13,897 nt of DNA from Actinomycetes bacterium (GTDB taxonomy: Bacteria > Actinomycetota > Acidimicrobiia > Acidimicrobiales > Palsa-688): the NCBI GenBank assembly GCA_021808425.1, contig JAKBBS010000082.1, positions 1 to 13,897 of the forward strand, read 5' to 3'. Under the pieces are notes generated by a model. It made no database searches and was not told the origin of the DNA. It worked only from the letters and a program-made list of their open reading frames with translations. Each line of letters opens with the position of its first letter. Within the stretch, counting starts at the first letter, position 1. The translations under genes and the position numbers were made by a program. This document shows positions 1 to 6,730 of this stretch, one piece after another.

Positions 1-473
1 GCTAAACAGTCCGGGACCCACCGGGGGTTGTGCCACGAAAAGCCGCGTGACTTTGTAAGAACCGGGGAACGCGACGGACAATACGGCTGGACGGCGGGGC
101 TTCGGCCCGCCGACAGCGACCCGACGTTCGTGCTCCCGGCCGGCCGGCCGCCGCCGGCGGAGTTGAGCGCGCGCCACTTCGAGTGCCTGGCCGCTGCGGT
201 CGCCCAACACGTGTATTTCGCCCGGCTCCGGGCTGGGTTGCAGGTCGTACTAGTTACAAGCGTGGGAAACCTGCTTTAAAAGCTTGGGATGCGGCCGGTA
301 ATCGCGAAAGACAAAAGGACCTCGACCAGGGAGTCTCCGAACTCGCAACTGCCACGAAATGAGGCAGTTGCGTGTTTCTCGGTTCCGCATGGCGAGTTTC
401 CACGGCAAGTGGATAGTTAGCTGAAGCGGATGCCGCAGAACTGACAGGGCCACCGGAAAACCGGTGGCCCTTC
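1..473 (+). ncRNA. candidate structured non-coding RNA (5' end outside or near window edge)
   Basis: No convincing protein is seen here, but the + strand is full of potential stems and ends in a strong terminator. Visible pairings are a UUCG-capped stem near 92-112, a GC-rich stem near 136-167, GCCCGG/CCGGGC near 220-233, GCAGGT with ACCTGC (about 239-275), ATGCGG (291) with CCGCAT (384), and a perfect 10-bp stem 344-353/363-372 with a 9-base loop. ACTCG (341-345) could also pair with CGAGT (393-397), which would cross the 291/384 helix as a pseudoknot or be an alternative fold. I do not see RNase P, tmRNA, SRP or standard riboswitch cores. A frame open from position 1 to 279 is the rival explanation: its middle part has GC-rich third positions, but the translation resembles nothing I know. 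An RNAP-binding RNA such as Ms1/6S is one class to test. Inference only. Confidence 0.35.
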
Positions 474-481
474 ACACTTTT
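447..481 (+). terminator. rho-independent terminator
   Basis: Bases 447-456 and 461-470 form a perfect 10-bp GC-rich stem closed by an AAAA loop, followed by a T-rich stretch (471-481). The T tract lies on the right, so it terminates rightward transcription. No protein gene ends just before it, which is the main reason to suspect a non-coding transcript upstream. Confidence 0.8.
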
Positions 482-723
482 AGGGACTCTGGATTGCCTC
501 GTAGCCGACTAGTGGCTCGCCGGTACAGCCGGTTCTGGCCGGCTGTACTCCGTCTGTTGGTTGTCGCTGTCGGTGGCCGAATGCCTCGCCGACGACCCGT
601 CACTTCTCCTACAGCAGCGAAAGGAAATCGTCCAGAGAGATACCTGCGTGACGAGGAACGAAGCGGAGACTCCAGCGAGTGAACTCCTTTCGAAGGGGTA
701 CGGTGGATCGCCAGTCCGTTAGG
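474..723. other. intergenic stretch without a recognisable gene
   Basis: The short open frames give low-complexity, Arg-rich translations with no family resemblance and no Shine-Dalgarno support. The only clear structure is the inverted repeat at 523-548. It separates the terminator at 447-481 from the PIN-domain remnant. Confidence 0.6.
523..548. repeat. perfect 10-bp inverted repeat
   Basis: GTACAGCCGG (523-532) and CCGGCTGTAC (539-548) are perfect complements around a 6-base spacer. No T-run follows on either strand, so it is not a standard intrinsic terminator. It could be an RNA hairpin, a protein-binding dyad or a REP-like element; nothing else in the window matches it. Confidence 0.7.
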
Positions 724-1059
724 TTAATCCGAAGCCACCCTCACCTCATTGACTGCGTTACTTGCAAGCGCTCGCAAGTCGGAGGGGTCGCTCGAGAGCA
801 CAACCGCACCGCCAACTCCATCGGCAACCGCTACAACTATTGCGTCGATAGCAGAAGGCTTTCGCCGACCTTTGACTGCGCTTCGCAGCTTTGCGACAGA
901 TCGAGCCAGCAACTCATCCACGGCCGTAATATCGCACGCTCGTAATAGCCGGTTCTCGCAATGGTAGCGACGATGATGACCGGTCAGCGCCTCGGTCAGA
1001 ACAACGGAAGGGACGATGGCAGGCCATTCCCCACGACGGAGACAGACCGGTCCTGATCC
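724..1059 (-). pseudogene. 5'-truncated PIN-domain toxin remnant
   Basis: The minus strand reads openly for 111 codons from just after an in-frame TAA (1060-1062) to a TAA at 724-726. The translation carries the C-terminal three quarters of a PIN (VapC-like) ribonuclease: IVPSVVLTEAL with the second acidic residue (E23 of the fragment), SAIDAIVVAVAD with D72, and VVLSSDPSDLRALA with D91. The usual N-terminal segment with the first metal-binding Asp (about 30 residues) is missing, and I could not find it in any frame upstream. An automated caller would probably start at the internal GTG at 921, giving 65 residues. No antitoxin gene is recognisable upstream. The family assignment is firm from the motifs; loss of activity is inferred from the missing catalytic Asp. 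Confidence 0.72.
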
Positions 1060-1062
1060 TTA

Positions 1063-1667
1063 CCCGTGATCCTGTCGCCGATCGAGTCGGCCATCTTGTC
1101 GTAGCCGCCCTAACCCGCACTCGCCGGAACCTGATATCAGAGTTGCCGCTTGGACCCGAAGATGGAATGCCGGTTGAATCTGTCGTTAGCTTCGACAATC
1201 TGCGCACACTGCCACGTGAGACCTTCCGCAGAAAAGTAACCACCCTGAGCGAGCAGAAGATGGCGGCCGCCTGTAGAACCTTACGCGTCGCTTTCGGATG
1301 CAGCTGAGCAGATAGGAAGCGTCGCCGAGTCCTTCTGAGATAGAGACCTCACCTGATGGCCTTGAGCCGTTGTCCTTCACGTGGGGTGTGGCGGGCAAAC
1401 CTAGACTCCGAGACTGCCCTGCGGGTTGCCCTCCGCGTAGAAGTCGCGCCACAGGAGCGGCGTTTACGATTGGTTTCGGCGAATTGCGCCAAGTCGACGA
1501 TAGAAGTCCAAGTGCTTCGGTAGCGTCGGCTCGCAGTCGTCGACACGATCGTCGTAACCTCGGGTCCCTACGCATATCGCAGCGGTGATGGTACCGGCAT
1601 GGTGCCTCTTGCTCTACTCACAAACTGAGGTGCTTATCGACGAGCTCCCTTGATGGGCGCCGACCGC
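1063..1667. other. 600-base stretch with no recognisable gene
   Basis: Both strands were read. The longest open frame (minus, ending at 1186) is Arg/Ser-rich and looks like out-of-frame GC-rich sequence. No transposase, antitoxin, RNA gene or terminator was recognised. A weak hairpin, GGTACC and GGTGCC around GGCAT, lies near 1590-1606. Since it adjoins a broken PIN gene, it probably holds decayed accessory DNA, including where the missing toxin N-terminus and an antitoxin should have been. Confidence 0.5.
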
Positions 1668-1988
1668 CTATTCCTCGTGGAGAGCTATTGCGAGGTCAGG
1701 CTTCATCAAGGACAGAACGTACGTAGGCCAGATCCTCGCGCCGTTGCAACGAAACTCGACTGTGCCGCCGTCGGCGACCTCGAATGAGCGGGTCTGGCTC
1801 GAATACCGGCTTTTGCGGATCCGTAAGTTGTGTCTGCCAGCTTCGACGGTCGTCTCGATGGTTTCGTTGTGATCGACCGAGGCGACGATTGTACCGTCGA
1901 CCTCGACGTCGAATCGGCCGCGACGAAGTTCGATGCCGCCGATCACTACCTTCGGAACGCGCCGGGTTACTTTGAGAGTTGATGACAT
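1668..1988 (-). CDS. conserved hypothetical protein, small beta-rich (PEGA-like)
   Basis: A 106-residue protein without signal peptide or clear membrane segment. It begins with a basic strand (TLKVTRRVPKVVIGG), then has alternating hydrophobic and polar strands including VDHNETIETTVEAGRHNLRIRKSRYSS and RSFEVADGGTVEFRCNG, and ends IWPTYVLSLMKPDLAIALHEE. The pattern of an extension with an embedded 'AGRHxLRIR' and 'F.V.DG..V.F.C' is that of small PEGA-like beta-sandwich proteins found in actinobacteria; a surface or envelope-ligand role is possible but unproven. The start at 1988 is preferred over an ATG 27 codons upstream because GGAAAGG stands about 8 bases before it and the upstream extension does not look like the rest. 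It lies downstream of the permease on the same strand but about 160 bases away, with its own possible control region. Confidence 0.8.
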   Translation of the reverse strand: MSSTLKVTRRVPKVVIGGIELRRGRFDVEVDGTIVASVDHNETIETTVEAGRHNLRIRKSRYSSQTRSFEVADGGTVEFRCNGARIWPTYVLSLMKPDLAIALHEE

Positions 1989-2083
1989 GTGAACTGCCCT
2001 TTCCAGGTCAGCGGCATACGTGCTGTCACTATCACAACCTGGCCCGAAGACCGTCCGGTATTCCAGCATGAAAGGAACAGAGC

Positions 2084-2115
2084 GACCGAGTTGACCGAGT
2101 TGACCGCATGGTCAA
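2084..2115. promoter_or_regulatory. 9-bp tandem repeat plus TTGACC-N4-GGTCAA dyad
   Basis: GACCGAGTT occurs at 2084-2092 and again at 2093-2101, followed by a partial copy (GACCG). The partial copy overlaps a perfect inverted repeat TTGACC-GCAT-GGTCAA (2100-2115), next to an AT-rich patch (AAATATTAA). It lies in the space between the permease stop and the small protein at 1668-1988. A regulator-binding site or promoter region for the small gene is likely; the binding protein is unknown, and the core is unlike the CsoR-type dyad at 3975. Confidence 0.4.
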
Positions 2116-2145
2116 ATATTAACACAGCAGTTCAAGGATGCGCGT

Positions 2146-3672
2146 CTACGCCGAACCATCCCCGAGGAGGTAGGCGTCGGGGTTGGACCGGAAGGCATCC
2201 GCGCAGCCGCTACAACAGAATCTGACGGTTCGACCCATGTGGGTTACCTGCGCGCCAGGGTGCTCCGGCTCGACGGTCATGCCGCACACCGGGTCGAGCG
2301 CGTCGACGTTCACGACGTCATCGTGACGGCAGTTGTGGGTATGCGCGTGGCTTTCCAGTTCTTCGCTGATCCGGTCCTCGATTGCGTAGCGGTCAGGGTT
2401 CGCGTCGTAGCGGTGCTGGCAGTGCTCTGAACAGAAGTAGATGCGCGAGCCTTCCCTGACAGTCGACGCGGGGGCGTGTGCGATCTCCACCTGCATGGCG
2501 CACACCGGATCCTTGGCGTATCGCGCACCGCCGCCGAAGCGTTCCCGGTTACGGTACAGCCAGTAAAGGCCGGCGAATGCGACGAGGGAGATCACGTCGA
2601 GCACGGTCGTGTAGTTCCAACCAACGGTGTCGGCGACCACCGGCCCTGGCTTTGCCGTTGGTACCCATCCGAGCGCCTTGAAAAGGTACTCGGTAGCCAG
2701 ACCGGCTGCGGCCATGACCAGCCAGAACAAGGCGAGCATGCGCAAGGCAATAGTGCTGCCATATTGCTTGCGGTATATGAGCAGCAAGGGGAAAGCGATT
2801 AGATCGGCGAATATAAATGCCACCACACCGCCGAAAGTGATCCCGCCTTTCCATAGCGCAGCGGCGAGCGGGACGTTGCCGACTGAACACACGAAACTGA
2901 TGAGGGCGACGAACGGCCCGACCACCGCGTTCTCGAGGCTCGTCCAAAAGCCGTGACCGCGGATGAACACGTCCGACCAAACCGAGGTCGGGACCAAAGA
3001 GCTCAGGAACCCGGCGATCCCGAACCCGAGAACGAGCTCCTTGCGAAGCATCGTGAGGTCCGACATCGTGTAGCCGGCAGCATCCGCCCAGCCGGCCGGG
3101 GAGCGGACCCTTTGCTTCCAGCCTTCGAGCTCCAGTGCATCTTCGGGGTCGTGGTGATGCCCGGGATCGGTGACTGCCTCCACGTGGCGTCTCGCCTGAT
3201 CGATGTGCCGCCCGCGTAGCCACAAAGAGCCGACGGCAACGAGCAGTGCGATCATGATCACACCGCCTATGAACTCCGCGGCCACGAACTGCCATCCGAT
3301 CAGCACTGCCAGGACTATGCCCAGCTCCACCACGAGATTCGTGGAGGCGAACATGAAGACCATCGACGCTAGGAAGTCCGCGCCGCGCACAAACAGGGAA
3401 CGGGCCATGGCCGACGCCGCGTATGAGCAGCTGGAGGAGGCCATCCCGTATAGCGAGGCCCGTACGACGGCCTTGGGGCGGTGGTCGCCGAGGCGGCGCT
3501 GCATGGCGTCGCGCGATACGAAAGCCTGGACCACACCCGACAGGGTGAAGCCTGCCACGAGCGCCCACAGCGTGTCCCAGAACATGTAAAACGCTTCTCG
3601 TAGTGCGTGGCCGATGTCACCCCAAAAGCCTCCGAAGGTCAAGGCGAGCATTCCGGCGTGAATGCCCGTCAC
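2146..3672 (-). CDS. COG0701-family permease with two C-terminal YHS domains
   Basis: A 508-residue membrane protein. About eight hydrophobic helices fill residues 28-375. It carries hallmarks of the COG0701/DUF318 (ArsP-related) permeases: a Cys motif SSCSYAA with C82 and CSVGNVPLAAALWKGG with C262. A soluble loop around 152-200 contains HHH at 172-174. Two YHS metal-binding domains follow: YHS1 (about 386-430; DPVC with C391, then C414 and C418) and YHS2 (about 458-503; DPVCGM with C463, then C486, C487 and C490), joined by a His/Cys linker (HAHTHNCRH, 442-450). The GTG start overlaps the end of the sensor gene by 4 bases (GTGA), so the two are translationally coupled. Context suggests export or handling of copper or another soft metal; the actual substrate is not shown. 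COG0701 permeases without YHS domains are more usual. Confidence 0.88.
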   Translation of the reverse strand: MTGIHAGMLALTFGGFWGDIGHALREAFYMFWDTLWALVAGFTLSGVVQAFVSRDAMQRRLGDHRPKAVVRASLYGMASSSCSYAASAMARSLFVRGADFLASMVFMFASTNLVVELGIVLAVLIGWQFVAAEFIGGVIMIALLVAVGSLWLRGRHIDQARRHVEAVTDPGHHHDPEDALELEGWKQRVRSPAGWADAAGYTMSDLTMLRKELVLGFGIAGFLSSLVPTSVWSDVFIRGHGFWTSLENAVVGPFVALISFVCSVGNVPLAAALWKGGITFGGVVAFIFADLIAFPLLLIYRKQYGSTIALRMLALFWLVMAAAGLATEYLFKALGWVPTAKPGPVVADTVGWNYTTVLDVISLVAFAGLYWLYRNRERFGGGARYAKDPVCAMQVEIAHAPASTVREGSRIYFCSEHCQHRYDANPDRYAIEDRISEELESHAHTHNCRHDDVVNVDALDPVCGMTVEPEHPGAQVTHMGRTVRFCCSGCADAFRSNPDAYLLGDGSA

Positions 3673-3950
3673 GAGCGCACCAGACGTTCGATGGCGGCAC
3701 GGGCTTCGATGATCTTACGTTCGGCTTCGGGTCCGCCCGCCGCAACCGCATCGTGGACGCAGTGGCTCAGGTGCTCCCCGAGCAGCTCAACAGCAACGGC
3801 CTGAAGCGCGCGCGTCGCAGCCGAGACTTGCGTGAGAACGTCGATGCAGTAGGTGTCCTCCTCGACCATCCGGGTAATTCCCCGGACCTGGCCTTCGACG
3901 CGTCGCAATCGCCGCAACACCGCATCCTTGTCGTCGCTGTAGCCGGCCAC
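3669..3950 (-). CDS. csoR: CsoR-type copper-sensing transcriptional repressor
   Basis: A 93-residue all-helical DUF156 (CsoR/RcnR/FrmR) repressor. The family signature is plain: LRRLRRVEGQVRGI near residues 12-25, EEDTYCIDVLTQ and LSHCVHDA. The metal ligand set is C35-H60-C64, which matches the Cys-His-Cys triad of Cu(I)-binding CsoR rather than the nickel or formaldehyde branches. In the family, apo-protein binds a GC-rich dyad and copper releases it. GTG at 3950 is preceded by GAGGAGG about 7 bases upstream. It overlaps the permease by 4 bases and has a matching dyad 25 bases before its start, so it probably represses its own operon. Metal identity is inferred from ligands and operator, not proven. 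Confidence 0.9.
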   Translation of the reverse strand: MAGYSDDKDAVLRRLRRVEGQVRGITRMVEEDTYCIDVLTQVSAATRALQAVAVELLGEHLSHCVHDAVAAGGPEAERKIIEARAAIERLVRS

Positions 3951-3974
3951 CCGAGAACCTCCTCGTCTGCTAAG

Positions 3975-3993
3975 TATACCCCCATAGGGTATA
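3975..3993. promoter_or_regulatory. CsoR/RicR-type operator
   Basis: TATACCC-CCATA-GGGTATA is a perfect 7+7 inverted repeat with a 5-base centre, containing the TACCC-N5-GGGTA core known for copper-responsive CsoR/RicR operators in actinobacteria. It stands 25 bases upstream of the sensor start. On the minus strand its left arm runs into TATACT (3978 to 3973), a plausible -10 box, so bound repressor would block RNA polymerase. Confidence 0.85.
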
Positions 3994-4045
3994 GCGCATA
4001 GGGAGGAAAGCGGGTGTCGGCGAGGAGAGGAGAGACGCGGCCGGG

Positions 4046-5758
4046 CTACTTCTTGACGAGCCCGCCGATCACTCCGGAGAGAACTGAGCCGACCCCGGAT
4101 ACGGTACCTTTCGTAGTCTGTAGCGTCGAATGGACCACGCCAGACACCACGCTGCCACCGCCGCCACCAGAGGAGGACGGCGTGGTCGTCGTGGGCGCGC
4201 CCGGGACCGTGGTGGCAACTGTCGTGGCCGGTGCGACTGTCGTCGCGGGTGTCTGAGGAGTCGTCGTCGGGGAACTGGGCGGAAGCGAAGTCGTTGGCGG
4301 AGGAGTCGTGGTTTGTGGAAGGGTCGCTGGCGAAGTGTTTCCGGAGGACGAAGTGTTGAGCGGCTGGCCACCCGACGCCGGCACCGTCGGCGAGTACGGG
4401 CCGTTAGAAGCAGGCATCGATGTGGGAGCGCCCGACGCGGCTTGCGCCGGTGCAGCGGCGCCTGCGGGGGTCGATTGTTGAGGGGTTGGAGTAGCACTCG
4501 TAGCGGGGGTGCTGATGGACGGCCGTGTCGCACTATGCGAAGCTGTCGTCGGCGAAGATCCGAAGCGACTCGAAGCGATGACTACTCTTTCGGTCGCTAA
4601 CGGCGAGGTTGCGGACGTGGCAGCGCCTGTCACCGCAGATACCGTTCCGACAGCACCGACGCCGACAGCGCTTGCGAAGATGGCTGTCCGGCCCGCGGAA
4701 AACGCCACCGCCGAAAGGCCGCCCGGTGACGCAGTCCAGCCGAAGAAGGGGAGCTGGCTGATCCACGCCAAGCCGCCGTTGACGGCGCTCAAGCGCTTCA
4801 CCGAGACGGCCATCATCGCACGGACGACTGTCGGGTCGAAGTGGCTGCCGGCGCAGCGTGCAAGCTCTGCGCGAGCTTGCGCAGCGGGCATCGCCTTCTT
4901 GTAGGAGCGGACGGCTGTCATCACTTCGAAGGCGTCGGCTACGGCGACGATGCGACCGGAGAGGGTGATGTCCTTGCCGGACAGGCCGTTCGGATATCCG
5001 GTCCCGTCCCAGCGCTCATGATGCTCCCACGCAGCGGCCGCCCACGGCCCGAGCCAACCGGACAGCGGATCGAGTAGTGCCTTGCTCGCAGCCGGGTGGT
5101 TCTGGAGCACCGCCCACTCTGCGGCGTCAGGCTTGCCGGGCTTGTTCAAAATGGCGGCCGGGACAGACATCTTGCCGACGTCATGAAGTAGTGCGCCCCA
5201 CTGGAGCTTCTGGCGCTCTTCGCCGCTCAGACCCATCTCCTCGCCAAGAAGGTCGGCGTAGGCTCTGACCCTCTCGCTGTGCCCACGTGTCCGGGCGTCG
5301 TGGGTCCGAAGAGCGGAAACCAAGGCCACCATTTCTGCTGCCACAGCGGTCATCGTCGCCCCGTCGGGACTTGACGGGGTATGCCCGTCGAGGAGGTGTG
5401 ACTCCATCTTCGACAGGACGCCGGCCCGCAACGCGATGCTGAACCTCGAAGGCGCGTTGTCTGGGAACACCAGGGACATCTTGAGCATGGCCGTTATCGG
5501 CGCCAGGCGACGTGTCTGGCGTTCGGCCAGCGACGCGACAGCGCACGACACGACGCCTATCGCAATGAAGCGACCGATCCGCTCGAGCACACCTGTGGGG
5601 GTGGGGATCGCAAAGCCTGCAGCGAAACCTGCCGCGAAGCCGAGGGCGATTGGTGTCAGGACCGCGAGCGCTGAGACGGCAAAGGCCGCCTTGGGGCGCC
5701 CCTGCCATACGGAGCGATCCTTCGGACTCTCGGCTTTCGAGGATTGCGACACCGACAC
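4046..5758 (-). CDS. membrane HD-GYP-domain phosphodiesterase with long Ser/Thr/Pro-rich tail
   Basis: A 570-residue protein. Hydrophobic segments at about 25-50 and 62-78 anchor it. The HD-GYP domain spans about 135-325 with all key residues: H160, HD at 192-193 (LLHDVGKM), H221, HHERWDGTGYP at 246-256, and D275 (ADAFEVMTA). This family hydrolyses cyclic di-GMP to pGpG/GMP in the cytoplasm with a two- or three-metal centre. A third hydrophobic stretch (about 347-378) is followed by about 190 residues very rich in Thr, Ser, Pro and Ala, then a Gly-rich run (531-535) and a Val/Gly-rich end with KK. If the topology is right, this tail is outside the cell. The GTG start has GAGGA 7 bases before it. 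No REC or PAS input domain is seen, so the membrane or tail part may be the sensor. It lies 108 bases downstream of the Lgt-like gene. Confidence 0.9.
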   Translation of the reverse strand: MSVSQSSKAESPKDRSVWQGRPKAAFAVSALAVLTPIALGFAAGFAAGFAIPTPTGVLERIGRFIAIGVVSCAVASLAERQTRRLAPITAMLKMSLVFPDNAPSRFSIALRAGVLSKMESHLLDGHTPSSPDGATMTAVAAEMVALVSALRTHDARTRGHSERVRAYADLLGEEMGLSGEERQKLQWGALLHDVGKMSVPAAILNKPGKPDAAEWAVLQNHPAASKALLDPLSGWLGPWAAAAWEHHERWDGTGYPNGLSGKDITLSGRIVAVADAFEVMTAVRSYKKAMPAAQARAELARCAGSHFDPTVVRAMMAVSVKRLSAVNGGLAWISQLPFFGWTASPGGLSAVAFSAGRTAIFASAVGVGAVGTVSAVTGAATSATSPLATERVVIASSRFGSSPTTASHSATRPSISTPATSATPTPQQSTPAGAAAPAQAASGAPTSMPASNGPYSPTVPASGGQPLNTSSSGNTSPATLPQTTTPPPTTSLPPSSPTTTPQTPATTVAPATTVATTVPGAPTTTTPSSSGGGGGSVVSGVVHSTLQTTKGTVSGVGSVLSGVIGGLVKK

Positions 5759-5821
5759 AACTTGATCCTCGGCACGCGGGCACCTGGAAGATTAACGAAA
5801 AGCCGCGTATGGTGTCTTTTT

Positions 5822-5854
5822 CCCAAATTTCAGGCGAAGCCCGAGAAATTTCGG
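5822..5854. repeat. composite stem-loop in the leader of the HD-GYP gene
   Basis: AAATTT at 5825-5830 and 5846-5851 form an outer stem extended by CC/GG pairs. Inside, CGGGC and GCCTG (minus-strand reading) form a second stem with a TTC loop. On the minus strand it is followed by A-rich sequence rather than T's, so it is not a typical terminator. It lies between the Lgt-like stop and the HD-GYP start and could be a transcript-processing or regulatory hairpin, or a protein-binding dyad. Confidence 0.5.
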
Positions 5855-5866
5855 AGAAACAGCAGG

Positions 5867-6703
5867 TCAGGCCGGCGCGGCTATGCCCTCTCCGGCGCTC
5901 GGGTCGGGGGTTGCCGGGGTTGGCGGGGTGGATGTCGTGGCGCGTTGGCGGGCGAGGAGGATAAGCGAGATCGCAGCTCCGAGCACCGCTAGGACGACGC
6001 CGGTGACTTGGACGGCGAGATCGCCGCCGTTGCCAGGGCGTGCCAGCCAGAAGTGCTCTTCGATGAAACGGCCGACACCCCAGATCATTATCCCGACCGA
6101 CATGACAAGTCCACGGGGGCCGCCGCGGTGTTCGACGAAACGTTCGACCCTCCATGCCACGAGTAGCATGACGAACGTCATCGCCGACTGGAACAGCGGT
6201 ACCGGCAGGCGCTTGCCGACTTCACCTGCGTAGTACATGCCATACCAAGCGGTCGTCGGGTGGCCGCCGCCACGGACCATCAGCTGGGGGCCGAGGAGGC
6301 GGCCGATCGTCCACGACGCCAAGAGGACCGGGGTCACGAGGTCCGCCATCTGAAGTCCGGGGATTCGCGGTCCTCGACGCCGGGCGAGGATGAACCCGAC
6401 CGGGATGCCGAGCATCAGCCCGCCGAACGAGGAAAGGCCGCCATTCCAGACCTGCACGATCTGGCCGGGGTTGTGCTCGTACTGGCTTGTCCAGTTGGCG
6501 ACGACGTGGACGATCCTCGCCCCGACGAGCGCCGCAATTACGACCCAAACTGTCACGGACGCGAGCCACTCGTCGGCCCATCCATGAGCCCGCAGGCGCC
6601 GGCTCAAGTAGCGGTAGGCGAACCAGAAAGTGAGCGCTAGGCCGAGGCCATAGGTGTGAAGCTGCAGCGGGCCGATGTGGAACACCACGGGGATCGGCTT
6701 CAT
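5867..6703 (-). CDS. divergent prolipoprotein diacylglyceryl transferase (Lgt)-like membrane protein
   Basis: A 278-residue protein with about seven hydrophobic helices and a Pro/Thr/Ala-rich C-terminal tail (about 253-278). The family fold is recognisable: an opening 'IGPLQLHTYGLGLALTF', 'WNGGLSSFGGL' (86-96), 'GRLLGPQL' with R135, and 'GVGRFIEEH' with R212, which match the Lgt landmarks for the conserved Tyr, GGL loop and two Arg residues. Lgt attaches diacylglycerol to lipobox cysteines. Two landmark positions differ: F93 stands where E. coli Lgt has H103 (Tyr in many Gram-positives), and the Asn of GRxGNF is absent (GRLLGP). It is therefore a paralogue that may act on another substrate or be inactive. 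It is transcribed towards the HD-GYP gene and away from the PilZ gene. The ATG at 6703 has only a weak purine stretch upstream. Confidence 0.8.
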   Translation of the reverse strand: MKPIPVVFHIGPLQLHTYGLGLALTFWFAYRYLSRRLRAHGWADEWLASVTVWVVIAALVGARIVHVVANWTSQYEHNPGQIVQVWNGGLSSFGGLMLGIPVGFILARRRGPRIPGLQMADLVTPVLLASWTIGRLLGPQLMVRGGGHPTTAWYGMYYAGEVGKRLPVPLFQSAMTFVMLLVAWRVERFVEHRGGPRGLVMSVGIMIWGVGRFIEEHFWLARPGNGGDLAVQVTGVVLAVLGAAISLILLARQRATTSTPPTPATPDPSAGEGIAAPA

Positions 6704-6730
6704 GCGGCTACCGCTTTTCTCATTGGAGCA

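Noticed and set aside
28..279. Open frame at the left edge as a protein gene
   Set aside because: No ribosome binding site and no family resemblance; a ~90-codon open frame is not informative in GC-rich DNA. Kept only as a rival to the RNA reading because the middle part has GC-rich third positions.
1..473. RNase P RNA or tmRNA
   Set aside because: GAGGAAAGTCC and the RNase P 3' core are absent; no tRNA-like end and no ALAA-ending tag frame for tmRNA.
914..1575. Minus-strand open frames of 109 and 129 codons
   Set aside because: Arg/Ser-rich translations with no motifs; the first is out of frame with the PIN remnant that overlaps it.
2549..3568. 339-codon minus-strand frame inside the permease gene
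   Set aside because: Arg-rich shadow of the permease, which has strong motifs in the other frame.
4069..4600. Open frames on both strands within the HD-GYP tail region
   Set aside because: Arg/Pro-rich shadows caused by the biased Thr/Ser/Pro codons of the tail.
5822..5854. Intrinsic terminator for the Lgt-like gene
   Set aside because: The hairpin is followed by A's rather than T's in the direction of transcription.
5181..6155. 324-codon minus-strand frame bridging the HD-GYP and Lgt-like genes
   Set aside because: Composition is that of an out-of-frame shadow, and both covered genes have clear family motifs.
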